Assembly (NCBI GenBank): GCA_000471925.1
Contig: CP006668.1
Span: 930,001-994,000, forward strand
Source of the DNA: Ralstonia pickettii DTP0602
GTDB taxonomy: Bacteria; Pseudomonadota; Gammaproteobacteria; Burkholderiales; Burkholderiaceae
Length of the DNA stretch: 64,000 nucleotides
Direction of reading: 5' to 3'
The first letter of the stretch is position 1. Each line of letters opens with the position of its first letter. Made by a program: the position numbers and the translations under genes. Of the stretch, positions 17,965-27,141 are shown piece after piece. The notes under the pieces were generated by a model, which worked only from the letters and a program-made list of their open reading frames with translations, did no database searches and was not told where the DNA came from.

Positions 17965-18957
17965 TTATTGCAGCGGGATCTTCGCCACGGCGGCCAGCCG
18001 CTTCCAGCGCACGATCTCGTCCTTCTGGTACTGGCGCATTTCCGCCGGCGACGACAGGATCAGCTTTGTCGACTGGCGCGTGTAGTAGTCGCGCACGTCC
18101 GGTGCGTTGCCGGCCTGCGTGAACAGGTCTTGCAGCCGCTTCACCACCGCCGGCGGGGTCTTGGCGGAAATCGCCGCGGCCACCCAGTTGTAGGCCAGGA
18201 AGTCCGGCAGGCCGGCCTCGACGATCGACGGCACTTCCGGCAGCAGCGGCGAGCGTTGCGGCGCGGTAAAGGCCAGCGCGCGGATCTTGCCGCCGCGCGC
18301 CAGTTCGATGGCACCAGTGGCATCGACCACGGCAAAGTCCACGTTGGCCGCCATCACGCCATTGATGGCATCGCCCGCGCCCTTGTACGGCACGGAGGTG
18401 GTCTTGATCTTCGCCAGCTCATTGAGCCATTCGCTGTACAACGTGTATGAGATCGAGCCCGAGCCGTAGTTGAGCGCGCCGGGCCGCTTGCGGGCGTCTT
18501 CCAGCAGGTCTGCCAGCGTGCGGTAGGGCGAGCTGGCCGGCACGATGATCAGGCACGGCCCGCGTGACAGCAGGGTGATCGGCGCGAAGTCGGTCAGCGG
18601 GTCATAGGGCAGCTTGCGGAAGGTGGCGGCGTTGGTCGACAGCGTGGAATTGCTGCCGATAAACACCGTGTAGCCGTCTGCCGGCGCATTCAGCGCGGTC
18701 TGCACGCCGATAAAGCCGTTGCCGCCGGGCTTGTTCTCCACCACCACGCCCTGGCCGGTGAGTTCGCCGATTTTCTTGGCGAACATGCGGGCGGTTGTGT
18801 CGGTGCCGCTGCCGGCCGGGAACGGCACGATAAAGCGCATCGGGCGTGTGGGGAAGGCATCTTCCGCGGCCGGCGCGGCCAGCGGTGCGGCGATGCCGGC
18901 CAGCGCTGCAGCGGCCATGCCCAGGAAGCGGCGGCGCGAACGGAAAGGCTGTTGCAT
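17965..18957 (-). CDS. Bug-family periplasmic substrate-binding protein
   Basis: A 330-residue receptor. The leader contains RSRRRFLGMAAAALAGIAAP, a twin-Arg-type start, and probable cleavage is after the Ala-rich APAAE zone. Bug signatures are TRPMRFIVPFPAGSGTD, VVENKPGGNGFIGVQTAL, LNYGSGSISYTLY and SVPYKGAGDAINGVMA. No TctA/TctB genes are nearby. It is the last gene of the cluster 22200-17965 and is about as close to the Bug protein at 13128-14111 as family members usually are, so it probably has a different ligand. Confidence 0.9.
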   Translation of the reverse strand: MQQPFRSRRRFLGMAAAALAGIAAPLAAPAAEDAFPTRPMRFIVPFPAGSGTDTTARMFAKKIGELTGQGVVVENKPGGNGFIGVQTALNAPADGYTVFIGSNSTLSTNAATFRKLPYDPLTDFAPITLLSRGPCLIIVPASSPYRTLADLLEDARKRPGALNYGSGSISYTLYSEWLNELAKIKTTSVPYKGAGDAINGVMAANVDFAVVDATGAIELARGGKIRALAFTAPQRSPLLPEVPSIVEAGLPDFLAYNWVAAAISAKTPPAVVKRLQDLFTQAGNAPDVRDYYTRQSTKLILSSPAEMRQYQKDEIVRWKRLAAVAKIPLQ

Positions 18958-19017
18958 GGTGTCTCCTTCGGTCGGAAAACCCGGCGTGTTCCCGCCGGTG
19001 CAAGGGATCGGTGTGGC

Positions 19018-20184
19018 TCAGCGGCGCAGGCCGAGCAGGTCGCGCGCAATCACCCAGCGGTGGACTTCGCTGGGCCCTTCATAGATGCGCATCAGGCGGG
19101 TTTCATTGGCCATCTGCTGCAGCGGCAGCTCCTTGGTCATGCCCATCGCGCCAAAGGTCTGCATCGCGTGGTCGATCACCTCCCAGGCCATTTCCGTGGC
19201 GAAGACCTTGATCATCGATACCTGCGTACGCGCCTCATCGCCGGCATCGATGCGGCTGGCGGCCTCGTACGTCATCAGGCGGCAGGCGTGGATGCGCGTG
19301 GCGGCATCCGCCACCCACCACTGGATCGCCTGGCGCTGCGCCAGCGGCGCGCCGAAGGTCTGGCGCTGCGGTGCGTACTCGCAGATCATGTCGAGCGCGC
19401 GCTGGGCGCGGCCGATGCACCACGCGGCCATCTGCACGCGGCGCGTGGACAGGCGCGCCTGCATCGGCGCAAAGCCCTGGCCTTCGGTGCCCAGCAGTTG
19501 CGAGGCGGGGATGCGGCAGTCTTCCAGCACGACTTCATAAGTGGAGGCACCGCCGATCATCGGGATGCGCCGTTCCACGCGCAGGCCGGGCGTGCCGCGC
19601 TCGACGATAAAGGCCGAGATGCCGCCACGCGCACCCTTTGCCTTGTCGGTGACGGCCATCACGATGGTCCAGTCGGCCCGCGCTGCGCGGCTGATCCAGA
19701 TCTTGCGGCCGTTGAGTACCCAGTGGTCGCCGTCGCGTTCCGCGCGCGTAGTCATCATGGCGGGGTCGCCGCCGGCGCCGGGCTCGGAAATGGCGATGGC
19801 CGAGACCGTTTCGCCGCGCGCATATGGCGCCAGGTAGCGTTCGCGCTGGGCCTCGCTGGCGGTCAGCATCAGCATGCGCAGGTTGGGCGAGTCCGGCGGC
19901 AGCTCGTACGGCGTGATGGTCTTGCCGAGTTCTTCGTTGACGCCGACCATCGCCACCGCGGGCAGGTCGGCGCCGCCCATCTCGGTGGGGGCGTCCAGCC
20001 CCCACAGGCCAAGCTCGCGCGACATGCCGTCCAGGCGCGCGTGTTCTTCCGGCAGCAGCGTGAGCTGCCCGCCCTCGGCCTCGCGGGCCAGTACCGCCGG
20101 CTCCAGCGGGATCAGCTGCTCGCGTACGAAGCGCGCGACCAGGTCCTTGAGCATGCGGTGTTCTTCATCCAGCTCGAAATTCAT
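19018..20184 (-). CDS. Acyl-CoA dehydrogenase
   Basis: A 388-residue acyl-CoA dehydrogenase. It shows AIAISEPGAGGDPAMMTTRA for FAD and acyl binding, LNGRKIWISRAARADWTIVM, the mid-domain RRIPMIGGASTYEVVLEDC, and a C-terminal YEGPSEVHRWVIARDLLG. The residue pattern is of the broad CaiA/short-branched type rather than a chain-length-specific class. It follows the CoA transferase gene by 15 nt. Together with the hydratase it gives the first two beta-oxidation steps on the CoA ester made by the transferase. Confidence 0.9.
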   Translation of the reverse strand: MNFELDEEHRMLKDLVARFVREQLIPLEPAVLAREAEGGQLTLLPEEHARLDGMSRELGLWGLDAPTEMGGADLPAVAMVGVNEELGKTITPYELPPDSPNLRMLMLTASEAQRERYLAPYARGETVSAIAISEPGAGGDPAMMTTRAERDGDHWVLNGRKIWISRAARADWTIVMAVTDKAKGARGGISAFIVERGTPGLRVERRIPMIGGASTYEVVLEDCRIPASQLLGTEGQGFAPMQARLSTRRVQMAAWCIGRAQRALDMICEYAPQRQTFGAPLAQRQAIQWWVADAATRIHACRLMTYEAASRIDAGDEARTQVSMIKVFATEMAWEVIDHAMQTFGAMGMTKELPLQQMANETRLMRIYEGPSEVHRWVIARDLLGLRR

Positions 20185-20199
20185 GCGTGTCTCTCCTTG

Positions 20200-21402
20200 C
20201 TATGCCGGGCCGCCGCCATGCGCGGCGGGCGGGGTGATGCCGATTTCCTGCAGAACCTCGGCGGTGTGTTCTCCCAGCGCCGGTGCGTGGCGGCGCAATG
20301 ACAAGGGTGTGGCCGAGAAGCGCGCAGCCGGGCGCACTTCGCGCAGCGGGCCTTCGGTGGGGTGGTGGGTGGCCTGGAACAGTCCCACGGCGCGCAGGTG
20401 CGGATGCTCGACCAGCGCATCGAGGCCGTAGATCGGCGTGGCGGGGATGTCGAGCGATTCGAACAGCGCCATCCATTCGTCGGTGCTGCGCTCAGGCGTC
20501 AGTTCGGCCAGGTGGCCGTACAGTGCGCGGATATTGGCATTGCGCTGTGCACGGTCGCCTACCTCGTAGCGGTCGGCAAGGTCGTCCCGGCCGACCGCGC
20601 GGAAGAAGGCGTGCCAGTGGCGTTCGGTGTAGGGCAGCGCGCAGATCCAGCCGTCGCGGGTGGGCGCGGGGCGGCGCCCGCCCTGCAAGAGCCGCGCATA
20701 GCCGGCGCCGGCAGGGGCGGGCTCGAAGGTCAGGCCGCCCAGGTGCTCGGCCATTACGAAGGCGGCCATGGTCTCGAGCATCGGCACTTCGACCGACTGG
20801 CCCACGCCATGGCGCTCGCGGTGCAGCAGCGCCGCCAGCACGGCATTGGCAAGCGCCAGCCCGGTGGTCTTGTCGGCGATCAGGCTGGGCACGTATTCCG
20901 GCCGTTCGCCGCTGCCCGAGCCCAGCGCCACCAGCCCGCAGCCAGCCTGGATGATGTCGTCGAAAGCGGGCTTGTCGCGGTGCGGGCCGTCCTGGCCGAA
21001 GCCGGTCGCCACGCAGTAGACGATGCGCGGGTTGATGCGCGCCACCGCGTCATAGCCAAAGCCCAGCCGCTCGATCGCCGCCACGCGCATGTTGTGCACC
21101 AGCACATCGGCACCGGCGATCAGCGCGCGCAGCGCTTCGGCGCCCTCTGGCGTCTTCAGGTCGAGCACGGCCGAGCGCTTGTTGCGGTTCAGCGCCAGGT
21201 AGATCGAGCTCATGCCGGCGTGCTGCGACACACCGTTGGCGCGCATCAGGTCGCCTTCCGGCCCTTCGATCTTGATCACGTCGGCGCCAAAGTCCGCCAG
21301 CACCTGCGTGGCCAGCGGGCCGAGCACGACCGAGGTGAGGTCCAGTACGCGGATGCCGTCCAGCGGGCCGGCGGGCGTGGCGCGGGGGTCTTGTCGGGGC
21401 AC
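20200..21402 (-). CDS. CaiB/BaiF-type CoA transferase (type III)
   Basis: A type III CoA transferase of about 400 residues with GIRVLDLTSVVLGPLATQVL, ADVIKIEGPEGDLMR, LNRNKRSAVLDLKTPEG and the catalytic-Asp segment KPAFDDIIQAGCGL. I place the start at the GTG at 21402, because AAGGAGG sits 6 nt upstream of it; the ATG at 21426 lies ahead of that strong site and would put the site inside the gene. The gene is between an enoyl-CoA hydratase and an acyl-CoA dehydrogenase. It probably loads CoA onto the pathway acid. Confidence 0.88.
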   Translation of the reverse strand: MPRQDPRATPAGPLDGIRVLDLTSVVLGPLATQVLADFGADVIKIEGPEGDLMRANGVSQHAGMSSIYLALNRNKRSAVLDLKTPEGAEALRALIAGADVLVHNMRVAAIERLGFGYDAVARINPRIVYCVATGFGQDGPHRDKPAFDDIIQAGCGLVALGSGSGERPEYVPSLIADKTTGLALANAVLAALLHRERHGVGQSVEVPMLETMAAFVMAEHLGGLTFEPAPAGAGYARLLQGGRRPAPTRDGWICALPYTERHWHAFFRAVGRDDLADRYEVGDRAQRNANIRALYGHLAELTPERSTDEWMALFESLDIPATPIYGLDALVEHPHLRAVGLFQATHHPTEGPLREVRPAARFSATPLSLRRHAPALGEHTAEVLQEIGITPPAAHGGGPA

Positions 21403-21429
21403 GGGTTCCCTCCTTGTCGGCTGCATGGC

Positions 21430-22200
21430 TTAGCGGCGGTGGAACACCGGCGTGCGGCGTTCGGCCATCGCGGCCACGCCTTCCCGGAAGTCTTCGCTGC
21501 GGAACTGACCGCGCTGGATCGCCAGCTCGCGCTGGTTGACTTCGGCGATGCGGTCGGCCAGCCCCTCACGCAGCGTGGCGCGCGTGGTCTCCACGGCCAG
21601 CGGCGCGGAGGTAGCGATCTCCTGCGCCAGCGCCATGGCGCGGTCGTTGACGTCGGCCTTGGCCACCAGTTCGTCGGCCAGGCCGATGGCCACCGCATCG
21701 GTGCCGGTGATGCGGCGGCCGGTGTAGAACAGCAGCGCGGCCTGCTGCTCGCCCACCAGCCGCGGCAGCGTCACGCTGAGGCCGAAGCCGGGGTGGAAGC
21801 CCAGCCGGTTGAAGTTGGCGCTGTAGCGCGCCTCGGCGCAGGTCACGCGGAAATCGGCCACCAGTGCCAGCCCCAGTCCGGCGCCGATGGCAGCCCCTTC
21901 CACCGCGGCGACGATGGGCTTGCGGTTGCGGTAGAGCTTCATCGCATGCACGTAGAAGCCGGCGGGGTCGTTGGCGACCTCGCCCTGGCCGGCGCCGCTG
22001 AAGTCCGCGCCGGCGCAGAAGGCGCTGACGCCGGAAGCCAGCACGATGGCGCGGCAGCCGGGGTCGTCGTCCAGCGCCAGCAGGGTGTCGGCCAGGCGCC
22101 GCATCAGGTCGGCATCGACAAAGTTGTGCGGCGGACGGGACAGCACGATGCGGGTGACGTGGCCGTCTCGGGTCAGCTGGATATCGGCATCGGATGACAT
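21430..22200 (-). CDS. Enoyl-CoA hydratase/isomerase family protein
   Basis: A 256-residue crotonase-fold enzyme. The oxyanion-hole segments ASGVSAFCAGADFSG and AAVEGAAIGAGLGLALVADF are present. The glutamate positions typical of true hydratases are partly replaced (FNRLGFHPGFGLSVTLPRLVG), so isomerase or hydrolase chemistry is possible. First gene of the minus-strand cluster 22200-17965 and divergent from the IclR gene, 111 bp between start codons. It probably acts on the product of the acyl-CoA dehydrogenase encoded downstream. Confidence 0.85.
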   Translation of the reverse strand: MSSDADIQLTRDGHVTRIVLSRPPHNFVDADLMRRLADTLLALDDDPGCRAIVLASGVSAFCAGADFSGAGQGEVANDPAGFYVHAMKLYRNRKPIVAAVEGAAIGAGLGLALVADFRVTCAEARYSANFNRLGFHPGFGLSVTLPRLVGEQQAALLFYTGRRITGTDAVAIGLADELVAKADVNDRAMALAQEIATSAPLAVETTRATLREGLADRIAEVNQRELAIQRGQFRSEDFREGVAAMAERRTPVFHRR

Positions 22201-22276
22201 GCGGGGCGCTCCTCTGTGATTGGGTCCGGCGCGGGCCGGTGGAGCACACAGTATTCGCGCTGCGGCGCCTCGCCGC

Positions 22277-22303
22277 TATACTCGAATTTTACTAACTGAA
22301 ATT
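22277..22303. promoter_or_regulatory. Promoter/operator region of the IclR gene
   Basis: A TATACT hexamer at 22277-22282 resembles a -10 box reading toward the IclR gene. Just after it AATTT (22285-22289) and AAATT (22299-22303) form a short palindrome in the form usual for IclR sites. It lies 8 nt before the IclR start codon. A recognisable -35 box was not seen. Confidence 0.35.
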
Positions 22304-22311
22304 ATGCGGCG

Positions 22312-23151
22312 ATGGCTGAGACAGCACAGGAGCAGGCGTCGACGCGGCGGCTCACCCACCAGACCGGGCGTTTCACCCGCGACACCGCGGGCAGCCAGTC
22401 GCTGGAGCGGGGACTGGTGCTGCTGCGCGCCTTCCGTATCGGCACCACCAGCCTGACCAATGCCGAGCTGGCGGCGCGCACCGGCCTGCCGCGCCCCACC
22501 GTCAGCCGGCTGACGCGCTCGCTGGTGGACGCGGGCTTCCTGCGCTACGACGTCAATGAACGGGCCTACCGGCTGGCGCCGGTGGTGCTGAGCCTGGCCG
22601 ATGCCTTTCACCACGCCAACCGCGCGGCGGACATCGCGCTGCCGCTGATGCGCAAGGTGGCCGAGGCCGACAAGGTCAACGTGGGGCTGGCCGTGGGCGA
22701 TCAGCTGGAGATGGTGTACCTGGCCTCGATCCGCCATAGCCGCGACAGCGTATCGCGCACGCGGCGCGTGGTGCCGGGCTCGCGCGTGCCGATGGAGCTG
22801 ACGGCGATCGGGCTGTCGTGGCTGGGGGCGTTGCCGCCGGGCGTGCGGGAAGACATGCTGGACGGCATTGCGGCACGGCAGGGCGACGCGTGGCCCGCCA
22901 TGCGTGCGTGCGTGCTGCGCGCGATTGCCCAGTCGCAGCAGCGCGGCTTTTGCACGGCTGCGTACCAGCCGGGGCACCTGTTGGCGGTGGGCGCTGCGTT
23001 CTGGGGCCCGGACCAGCAGCTGTACGGGCTGAACATCAGCTTCCCGTATTCAGCGAGCGAGCGCAGGCGCGACAACGCCCGCTATGCCGTCAAACTGGAG
23101 CGCCTGGTGGACGATATCCAGGCGGCGTGGCGGCGCGCCGGTGCTGGCTAG
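22312..23151 (+). CDS. IclR-family transcriptional regulator
   Basis: A 279-residue protein with an N-terminal winged helix (residues 28-90, SQSLERGLVLLRAF, then TNAELAARTGLPRPTVSRLT) and the C-terminal IclR effector domain (VGDQLEMVYLASIRHSRDSV and GFCTAAYQPG). It is divergent from the hydratase-CoA transferase-dehydrogenase-Bug cluster and is most likely its regulator. The first 25 residues are an extra polar tail. The ligand is probably an acid or CoA ester of the pathway; this is inferred. Confidence 0.9.
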   Translation: MAETAQEQASTRRLTHQTGRFTRDTAGSQSLERGLVLLRAFRIGTTSLTNAELAARTGLPRPTVSRLTRSLVDAGFLRYDVNERAYRLAPVVLSLADAFHHANRAADIALPLMRKVAEADKVNVGLAVGDQLEMVYLASIRHSRDSVSRTRRVVPGSRVPMELTAIGLSWLGALPPGVREDMLDGIAARQGDAWPAMRACVLRAIAQSQQRGFCTAAYQPGHLLAVGAAFWGPDQQLYGLNISFPYSASERRRDNARYAVKLERLVDDIQAAWRRAGAG

Positions 23152-23159
23152 CCCTGGCG

Positions 23160-24038
23160 TCAGTACACCGGCACCATGCCGGCGGGCCGGTTCTTGAAGC
23201 GCCGGTGGACCCAGTAATACTGCTCCGGCATGGTCGCGATCTGGGTTTCCAGGAAGGCATTCATGCGGCGCGAATCCTCCTCCACGCTGCCCGACGGAAA
23301 GCCCTCCAGCGCGTCGAACACGCGCAGACGGTAGCCGCGATAGTTGGGCAGGACCTCGGTGGTGAAGGGCACCACGCGCGCGCCGGTCATGCTGGCCAGG
23401 CGCGAGGCCGAAGTCAGCGTGCAGGCCGGCACGCCGAAGAACGGCACGAACACGGAATCCGTGACGCCGAAGTCCATGTCCGCCGCCAGCATCACCGGGC
23501 AGCCCGCGCGCAGCGTGCGCACCACCTGCTTGCCGCTGCCGCTGCGCGGGATCATCTCCGCACCGAAGCGCCCGCGCTGCGTGCGCGAGATCTCGTCGAG
23601 CATCGGGCTGGACATCCTGGTGTACAGCGAGGCCACCGGGTGGCGCATCGAATAGAACATGCAGCCGGCCTCGATGCCGACGAAGTGAAAGCCCATGAAG
23701 ATGGTGGGCTGCTCCGTGCACGAGGCCAGGTCGATGCGGGTGTCCAGTTCGACCAGCTTGCCCAGGCGCTCGGCGCTGCCAAACCATTGGATGCCGCGCT
23801 CCAGGTAGCTGCGCAGCACGTGGCCGAAGTGATTGCGCGCCAGGTTCTGGCGCGTGTCTTCGTCCATGTCCGGGAAGCACAGCTTCAGGTTGGTGAGGAC
23901 GATGCGGCGGCGGCGGCTGGGAATGCGGTAGAGCAGCTTGCCGAGCCCGTCTCCAAGGCGTGCGGTCACGCCATAGGGCAATGCGGCAAGCAGCTTGAAG
24001 AGTGCGATGGTCAGTGCGGCCTGGAGCCGTTGGGTCAT
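23160..24038 (-). CDS. LpxL/HtrB-like lysophospholipid (lipid A) acyltransferase
   Basis: A 292-residue membrane-bound acyltransferase. An N-terminal hydrophobic anchor (LTIALFKLLAALPYGV) precedes the family motif H-x4-E in FMGFHFVGIEAG, and the FPSG and YYWVHRRFKNRP motifs near the C-terminus are typical of lipid A late acyltransferases. It transfers an acyl chain from acyl-ACP to a lipid A precursor or a lysolipid at the inner membrane. An AGGAT site precedes the ATG at 24038; longer upstream frames lack the family start. It ends 8 bp from the convergent IclR gene. Confidence 0.87.
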   Translation of the reverse strand: MTQRLQAALTIALFKLLAALPYGVTARLGDGLGKLLYRIPSRRRRIVLTNLKLCFPDMDEDTRQNLARNHFGHVLRSYLERGIQWFGSAERLGKLVELDTRIDLASCTEQPTIFMGFHFVGIEAGCMFYSMRHPVASLYTRMSSPMLDEISRTQRGRFGAEMIPRSGSGKQVVRTLRAGCPVMLAADMDFGVTDSVFVPFFGVPACTLTSASRLASMTGARVVPFTTEVLPNYRGYRLRVFDALEGFPSGSVEEDSRRMNAFLETQIATMPEQYYWVHRRFKNRPAGMVPVY

Positions 24039-24331
24039 GAAGATCCTGTGGGGACAGTGGCAGCGGCGGCGGGGCGTCGGCCCGGACAGGCGGCTGCGCG
24101 GCAATGGTTGGGCGCCACGGGCTCGTGGCGGGCGGGGTGCGCGCGAAAGCGGTGAAGAGCGATTGCCGGCCGCCCCGGGCGTGGCGCGCGGGCATGTGGC
24201 GCGCGGATATTGTCGGGGGCAGCGCAGGTGCGCTAAACGTCGCTGCGTAAGTTTTACCTGAATAGAATACTGTAGCACGCCCGCGCTCCTCGCTGGTGCC
24301 CACGACCGTGCGCACTTTCCACTCGCCGGCG

Positions 24332-26164
24332 CTACGGCTTGCAGCCCACGCCGCGGTGCCGGGCGTCTTCCAGTTGCAGCCGGCGGCCGCCGATTTCGAT
24401 ATCCGGCAGCACCGGCGGCGCCAGCCGGAAGGTGCCGTGCGCCAGCGCCTCGCGCACGGCGGCGCAATCCGGCCCGATATTGACCGTGGCGATCAGGCGC
24501 CATGCGCCCGCGGCGTCCTGGCCGAACACCGAGCCGTTGGCGTTGGTGCCGGGAAAGAGCACGACATTGGGCGTGTCCTGGGCGGTCAGCGGCAGCACGT
24601 AGGCGTCGCAGCGCATGGCGCGCGAGGTCAGGCAGGCTGGCAGCCGCCAGCGTGGCGTAGCCTGCTGCCAGTCGTTGGCCAGGAATGACGGCGGCACGGC
24701 GCGGCCGGGCGTGCGCAGGTCCAGGTTGGCGGCGATTGTGGCGGCATCGGGCGCCGGATGTGGGGCGCGCGCGCCGTCGGGGCTGCGCTGCTGCGCGGCC
24801 TGCGCGCTCAGTTCGCGGATGGCGGCGGCCTGCGGTGACGCGGTCTCGGCCTGCAACCGCGCCAGCGCCTGCCGGCCATAGTTGCCGGCGCGCTGGCCCA
24901 GGTAGTTGAAATCAAACCGCTGCGGTGCCACGCGCCCGTCAAGCAGCCGCGCCACCTGGCTGTTGACGGCCAGCCGCGCGGGATCGGCCAGCGGTGTGAA
25001 CAGGGTGGCCAGCACCACCAGCATGACCCAGGCGGTCAGCACATTGACCGGTGCCATCCGCTGCAGCGCGCCGCGCCCGAGTGCGGCCCAGGCATAGCCG
25101 ATGGCATAGCACAGCGCCACGGCCAGGCACGCGGCCATCAGCACGCGCCGCTCCGACAGGCCGTACTGGCCGATGCGCAGCGCCAGCGCATGCGCGGCGA
25201 TGGCCGCCAGCGGCAACAATGTCAGGCAGGCGGCGCGGGCCGACCAGAGCAGCGCGCGCGGCAGGGCCTCGTCTTCCTGCCCGCTCTTGAACACGGCATT
25301 GACCAGGACCACCTGCAGCGCGATCACCGCCAGCAGCAGCATGCCGGCGTGCCGGGTCGCCCACAGCGGCGCCAGGCCGCGGAACGCCAGCGTCAGCAGG
25401 AAGCCGGCCACGATCAGCACCAGCACCGGCAGGATCCAGGACAGCAGCGTCAGCACCAGCGTGCGCACGCCGCGGATAAAGTCGTCGCGCACATCGGTCA
25501 GGTGCAAGCCGGCCGCGAACGCCATGGCCACCACGGGGATGTTGAACCACGCCTCGCGCAGCAGCAGCTGCAGGAAATCGAGCTTCAGCAGCATGAACAG
25601 CGCGGCGCCCGCCCATAGCACCAGGTACAGCACCGCGGCGAACAGCCCCGCCAGGTGCAGTTGAAGGCCGAGCTTCCAGCTCAGCCGGAAGTAGGCCGGG
25701 TACGGGGCAAACGTTCGATGCGCGGTTTCGCCGGCAAGGATCAGCGCGAAGCCGATAAACAGGATGGCCGATGCCGCCTGCACCGCCCGCATGGACGGAT
25801 AGCTGGTCAGGACGCCGGCTTGCCTCGCCGCCAGCGCGGCCGGATCCAGCTGGCGCCACGCGTCGTGGTAGCCCAGCACCGCCACGACGGCCGCCAGCGC
25901 CGCGCACCATAGCAGCAGCCGGCGCCCCGGAAACTGCGTGATGCCGACGATGGCCAGCGGTGGCACCAGCAGGGCCAACAGCACCAGAGGCACGAACACC
26001 AGGCTGTTGCGGGCGAAGTCGGAATGGGCGGCGGCTTCGCGATACAAGCCATAGAGCAGCAGGCCTTGCACGATGCCGATCGCAATGCGGATGCCGAGGC
26101 CGGAGCGGCCTGGCTGTCCTGTATCGGGGTGTTGATGTTGAATCGACCCTGGGATGATGCGCAT
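24332..26164 (-). CDS. DUF4153-type polytopic membrane protein
   Basis: A 610-residue protein with about ten to twelve hydrophobic helices in residues 20-420 and a soluble C-terminal third of about 190 residues. The charged loop HLTDVRDDFIRGVRTLVL and the overall plan fit the DUF4153 family, whose role is unknown. The soluble part repeats a pattern seen in periplasmic or cytoplasmic tails (RFDFNYLGQRAGNYGRQAL). The ATG at 26164 follows AAAGGAA. The 293 bp before the acyltransferase gene contain no gene that I can recognise. Confidence 0.78.
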   Translation of the reverse strand: MRIIPGSIQHQHPDTGQPGRSGLGIRIAIGIVQGLLLYGLYREAAAHSDFARNSLVFVPLVLLALLVPPLAIVGITQFPGRRLLLWCAALAAVVAVLGYHDAWRQLDPAALAARQAGVLTSYPSMRAVQAASAILFIGFALILAGETAHRTFAPYPAYFRLSWKLGLQLHLAGLFAAVLYLVLWAGAALFMLLKLDFLQLLLREAWFNIPVVAMAFAAGLHLTDVRDDFIRGVRTLVLTLLSWILPVLVLIVAGFLLTLAFRGLAPLWATRHAGMLLLAVIALQVVLVNAVFKSGQEDEALPRALLWSARAACLTLLPLAAIAAHALALRIGQYGLSERRVLMAACLAVALCYAIGYAWAALGRGALQRMAPVNVLTAWVMLVVLATLFTPLADPARLAVNSQVARLLDGRVAPQRFDFNYLGQRAGNYGRQALARLQAETASPQAAAIRELSAQAAQQRSPDGARAPHPAPDAATIAANLDLRTPGRAVPPSFLANDWQQATPRWRLPACLTSRAMRCDAYVLPLTAQDTPNVVLFPGTNANGSVFGQDAAGAWRLIATVNIGPDCAAVREALAHGTFRLAPPVLPDIEIGGRRLQLEDARHRGVGCKP

Positions 26165-26478
26165 GGATTCCTTTTTATGTGGTTCTGGACCGGAAACGCC
26201 GTGCAATGATAGCGGCTGGTTTCGCGGTCCCGGAATTCCTGCGTGCGGGAATCATCGCGCCCTGCGCGGTGCCGGCGGCCGGGCTGGCGACCGGCGCTGA
26301 GCGGGCTGCCGCAGGCACGATGGCGCTGCCCGTGCCACGTTCCCTAGCGCGGAGCCAGCGTGGAGAGCGTTTCAAGGATGGGCGGCGCTGGCTGGGCTGC
26401 CGCAATGGCGCAGTGGCCCGCGCGCACCAGCGCTGGCACCGAACGTGAACGGCGGTGGATGCTGCGCAGGGCGTCGGA
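26165..26478. other. Gene-free interval between DUF4153 and fnr genes
   Basis: GC-rich sequence without a convincing coding frame on either strand. It holds the DUF4153 promoter and the 3' flank of the fnr-like gene. No clear terminator was seen. Confidence 0.5.
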
Positions 26479-27141
26479 CTACAGCAGCCGGATGCGCCGG
26501 TGATGGACCTCGATCATGCCGGCCTCGGCCAGCCGCGAGAACAGCCGGCTGATGGTCTCGAGCTTGAGCCCCAGGTAGCTGCCGATCTCTTCCCGGCTCA
26601 TGCGCAGCACGAATTCGTTGGCGGCAAAGCCTCGCGCCGACAGCTGCTCGGACAGGCCAAGCAGGAAGGCGACCAGCCGCTCCTGCGCCGTCATCAGGCC
26701 GATGGTGGTCATCATGGCGCGATCGTGCTGCGCCTCCTGCGCCAGCGCCAGCACCAGCTGGCGCCGCAGCGAGGGCAGGCGCGGCAGCACCCCCTGCAAT
26801 GCGCTCACCGGCAGCACGCACAGCTGCGTGTCTTCCAGCGCGGTGGCGCTGGACAGGTGGACCGGTGCGAACACGCTGTCCATCCCCAGGATCTCGCCCT
26901 GCAGGTGAAAGCCGACGACCTGCGAACGGCCGTCCTCGGTCGCCACGTGGGACTTGAGCGTGCCCAGCCGCACGGCATAGATCGCCGCGGCGGGATCGCC
27001 CATGCGATATGCCATGTCGCCTTTTTTCAGGCGCAGCCGGCGTCGTACCACCGCGTCCAGTGCGGGGAGTTCGGCGGGATCCAGGTCAGCGGGGAGGCAG
27101 AAGCGCCCCATGGGGCAGGTGGAGCAATGCTGGTCGGTCAT
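26479..27141 (-). CDS. fnr: FNR-type oxygen-responsive regulator (Crp/Fnr family)
   Basis: A 220-residue Crp/Fnr protein that keeps all four cysteines of the oxygen-labile [4Fe-4S] cluster of FNR: C6-x2-C9-x5-C15 at the N-terminus and C108, the same spacing as C20, C23, C29 and C122 of E. coli FNR. The cyclic-nucleotide-like fold spans residues 35-140 and the helix-turn-helix is MSREEIGSYLGLKLETISRL, with the E-x2-SR contact residues expected to read TTGAT half-sites. It should activate anaerobic or microaerobic genes. I chose the ATG at 27141 because it puts the cysteines at the usual distance. An FNR-like box is present upstream of flhC. Confidence 0.88.
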   Translation of the reverse strand: MTDQHCSTCPMGRFCLPADLDPAELPALDAVVRRRLRLKKGDMAYRMGDPAAAIYAVRLGTLKSHVATEDGRSQVVGFHLQGEILGMDSVFAPVHLSSATALEDTQLCVLPVSALQGVLPRLPSLRRQLVLALAQEAQHDRAMMTTIGLMTAQERLVAFLLGLSEQLSARGFAANEFVLRMSREEIGSYLGLKLETISRLFSRLAEAGMIEVHHRRIRLL

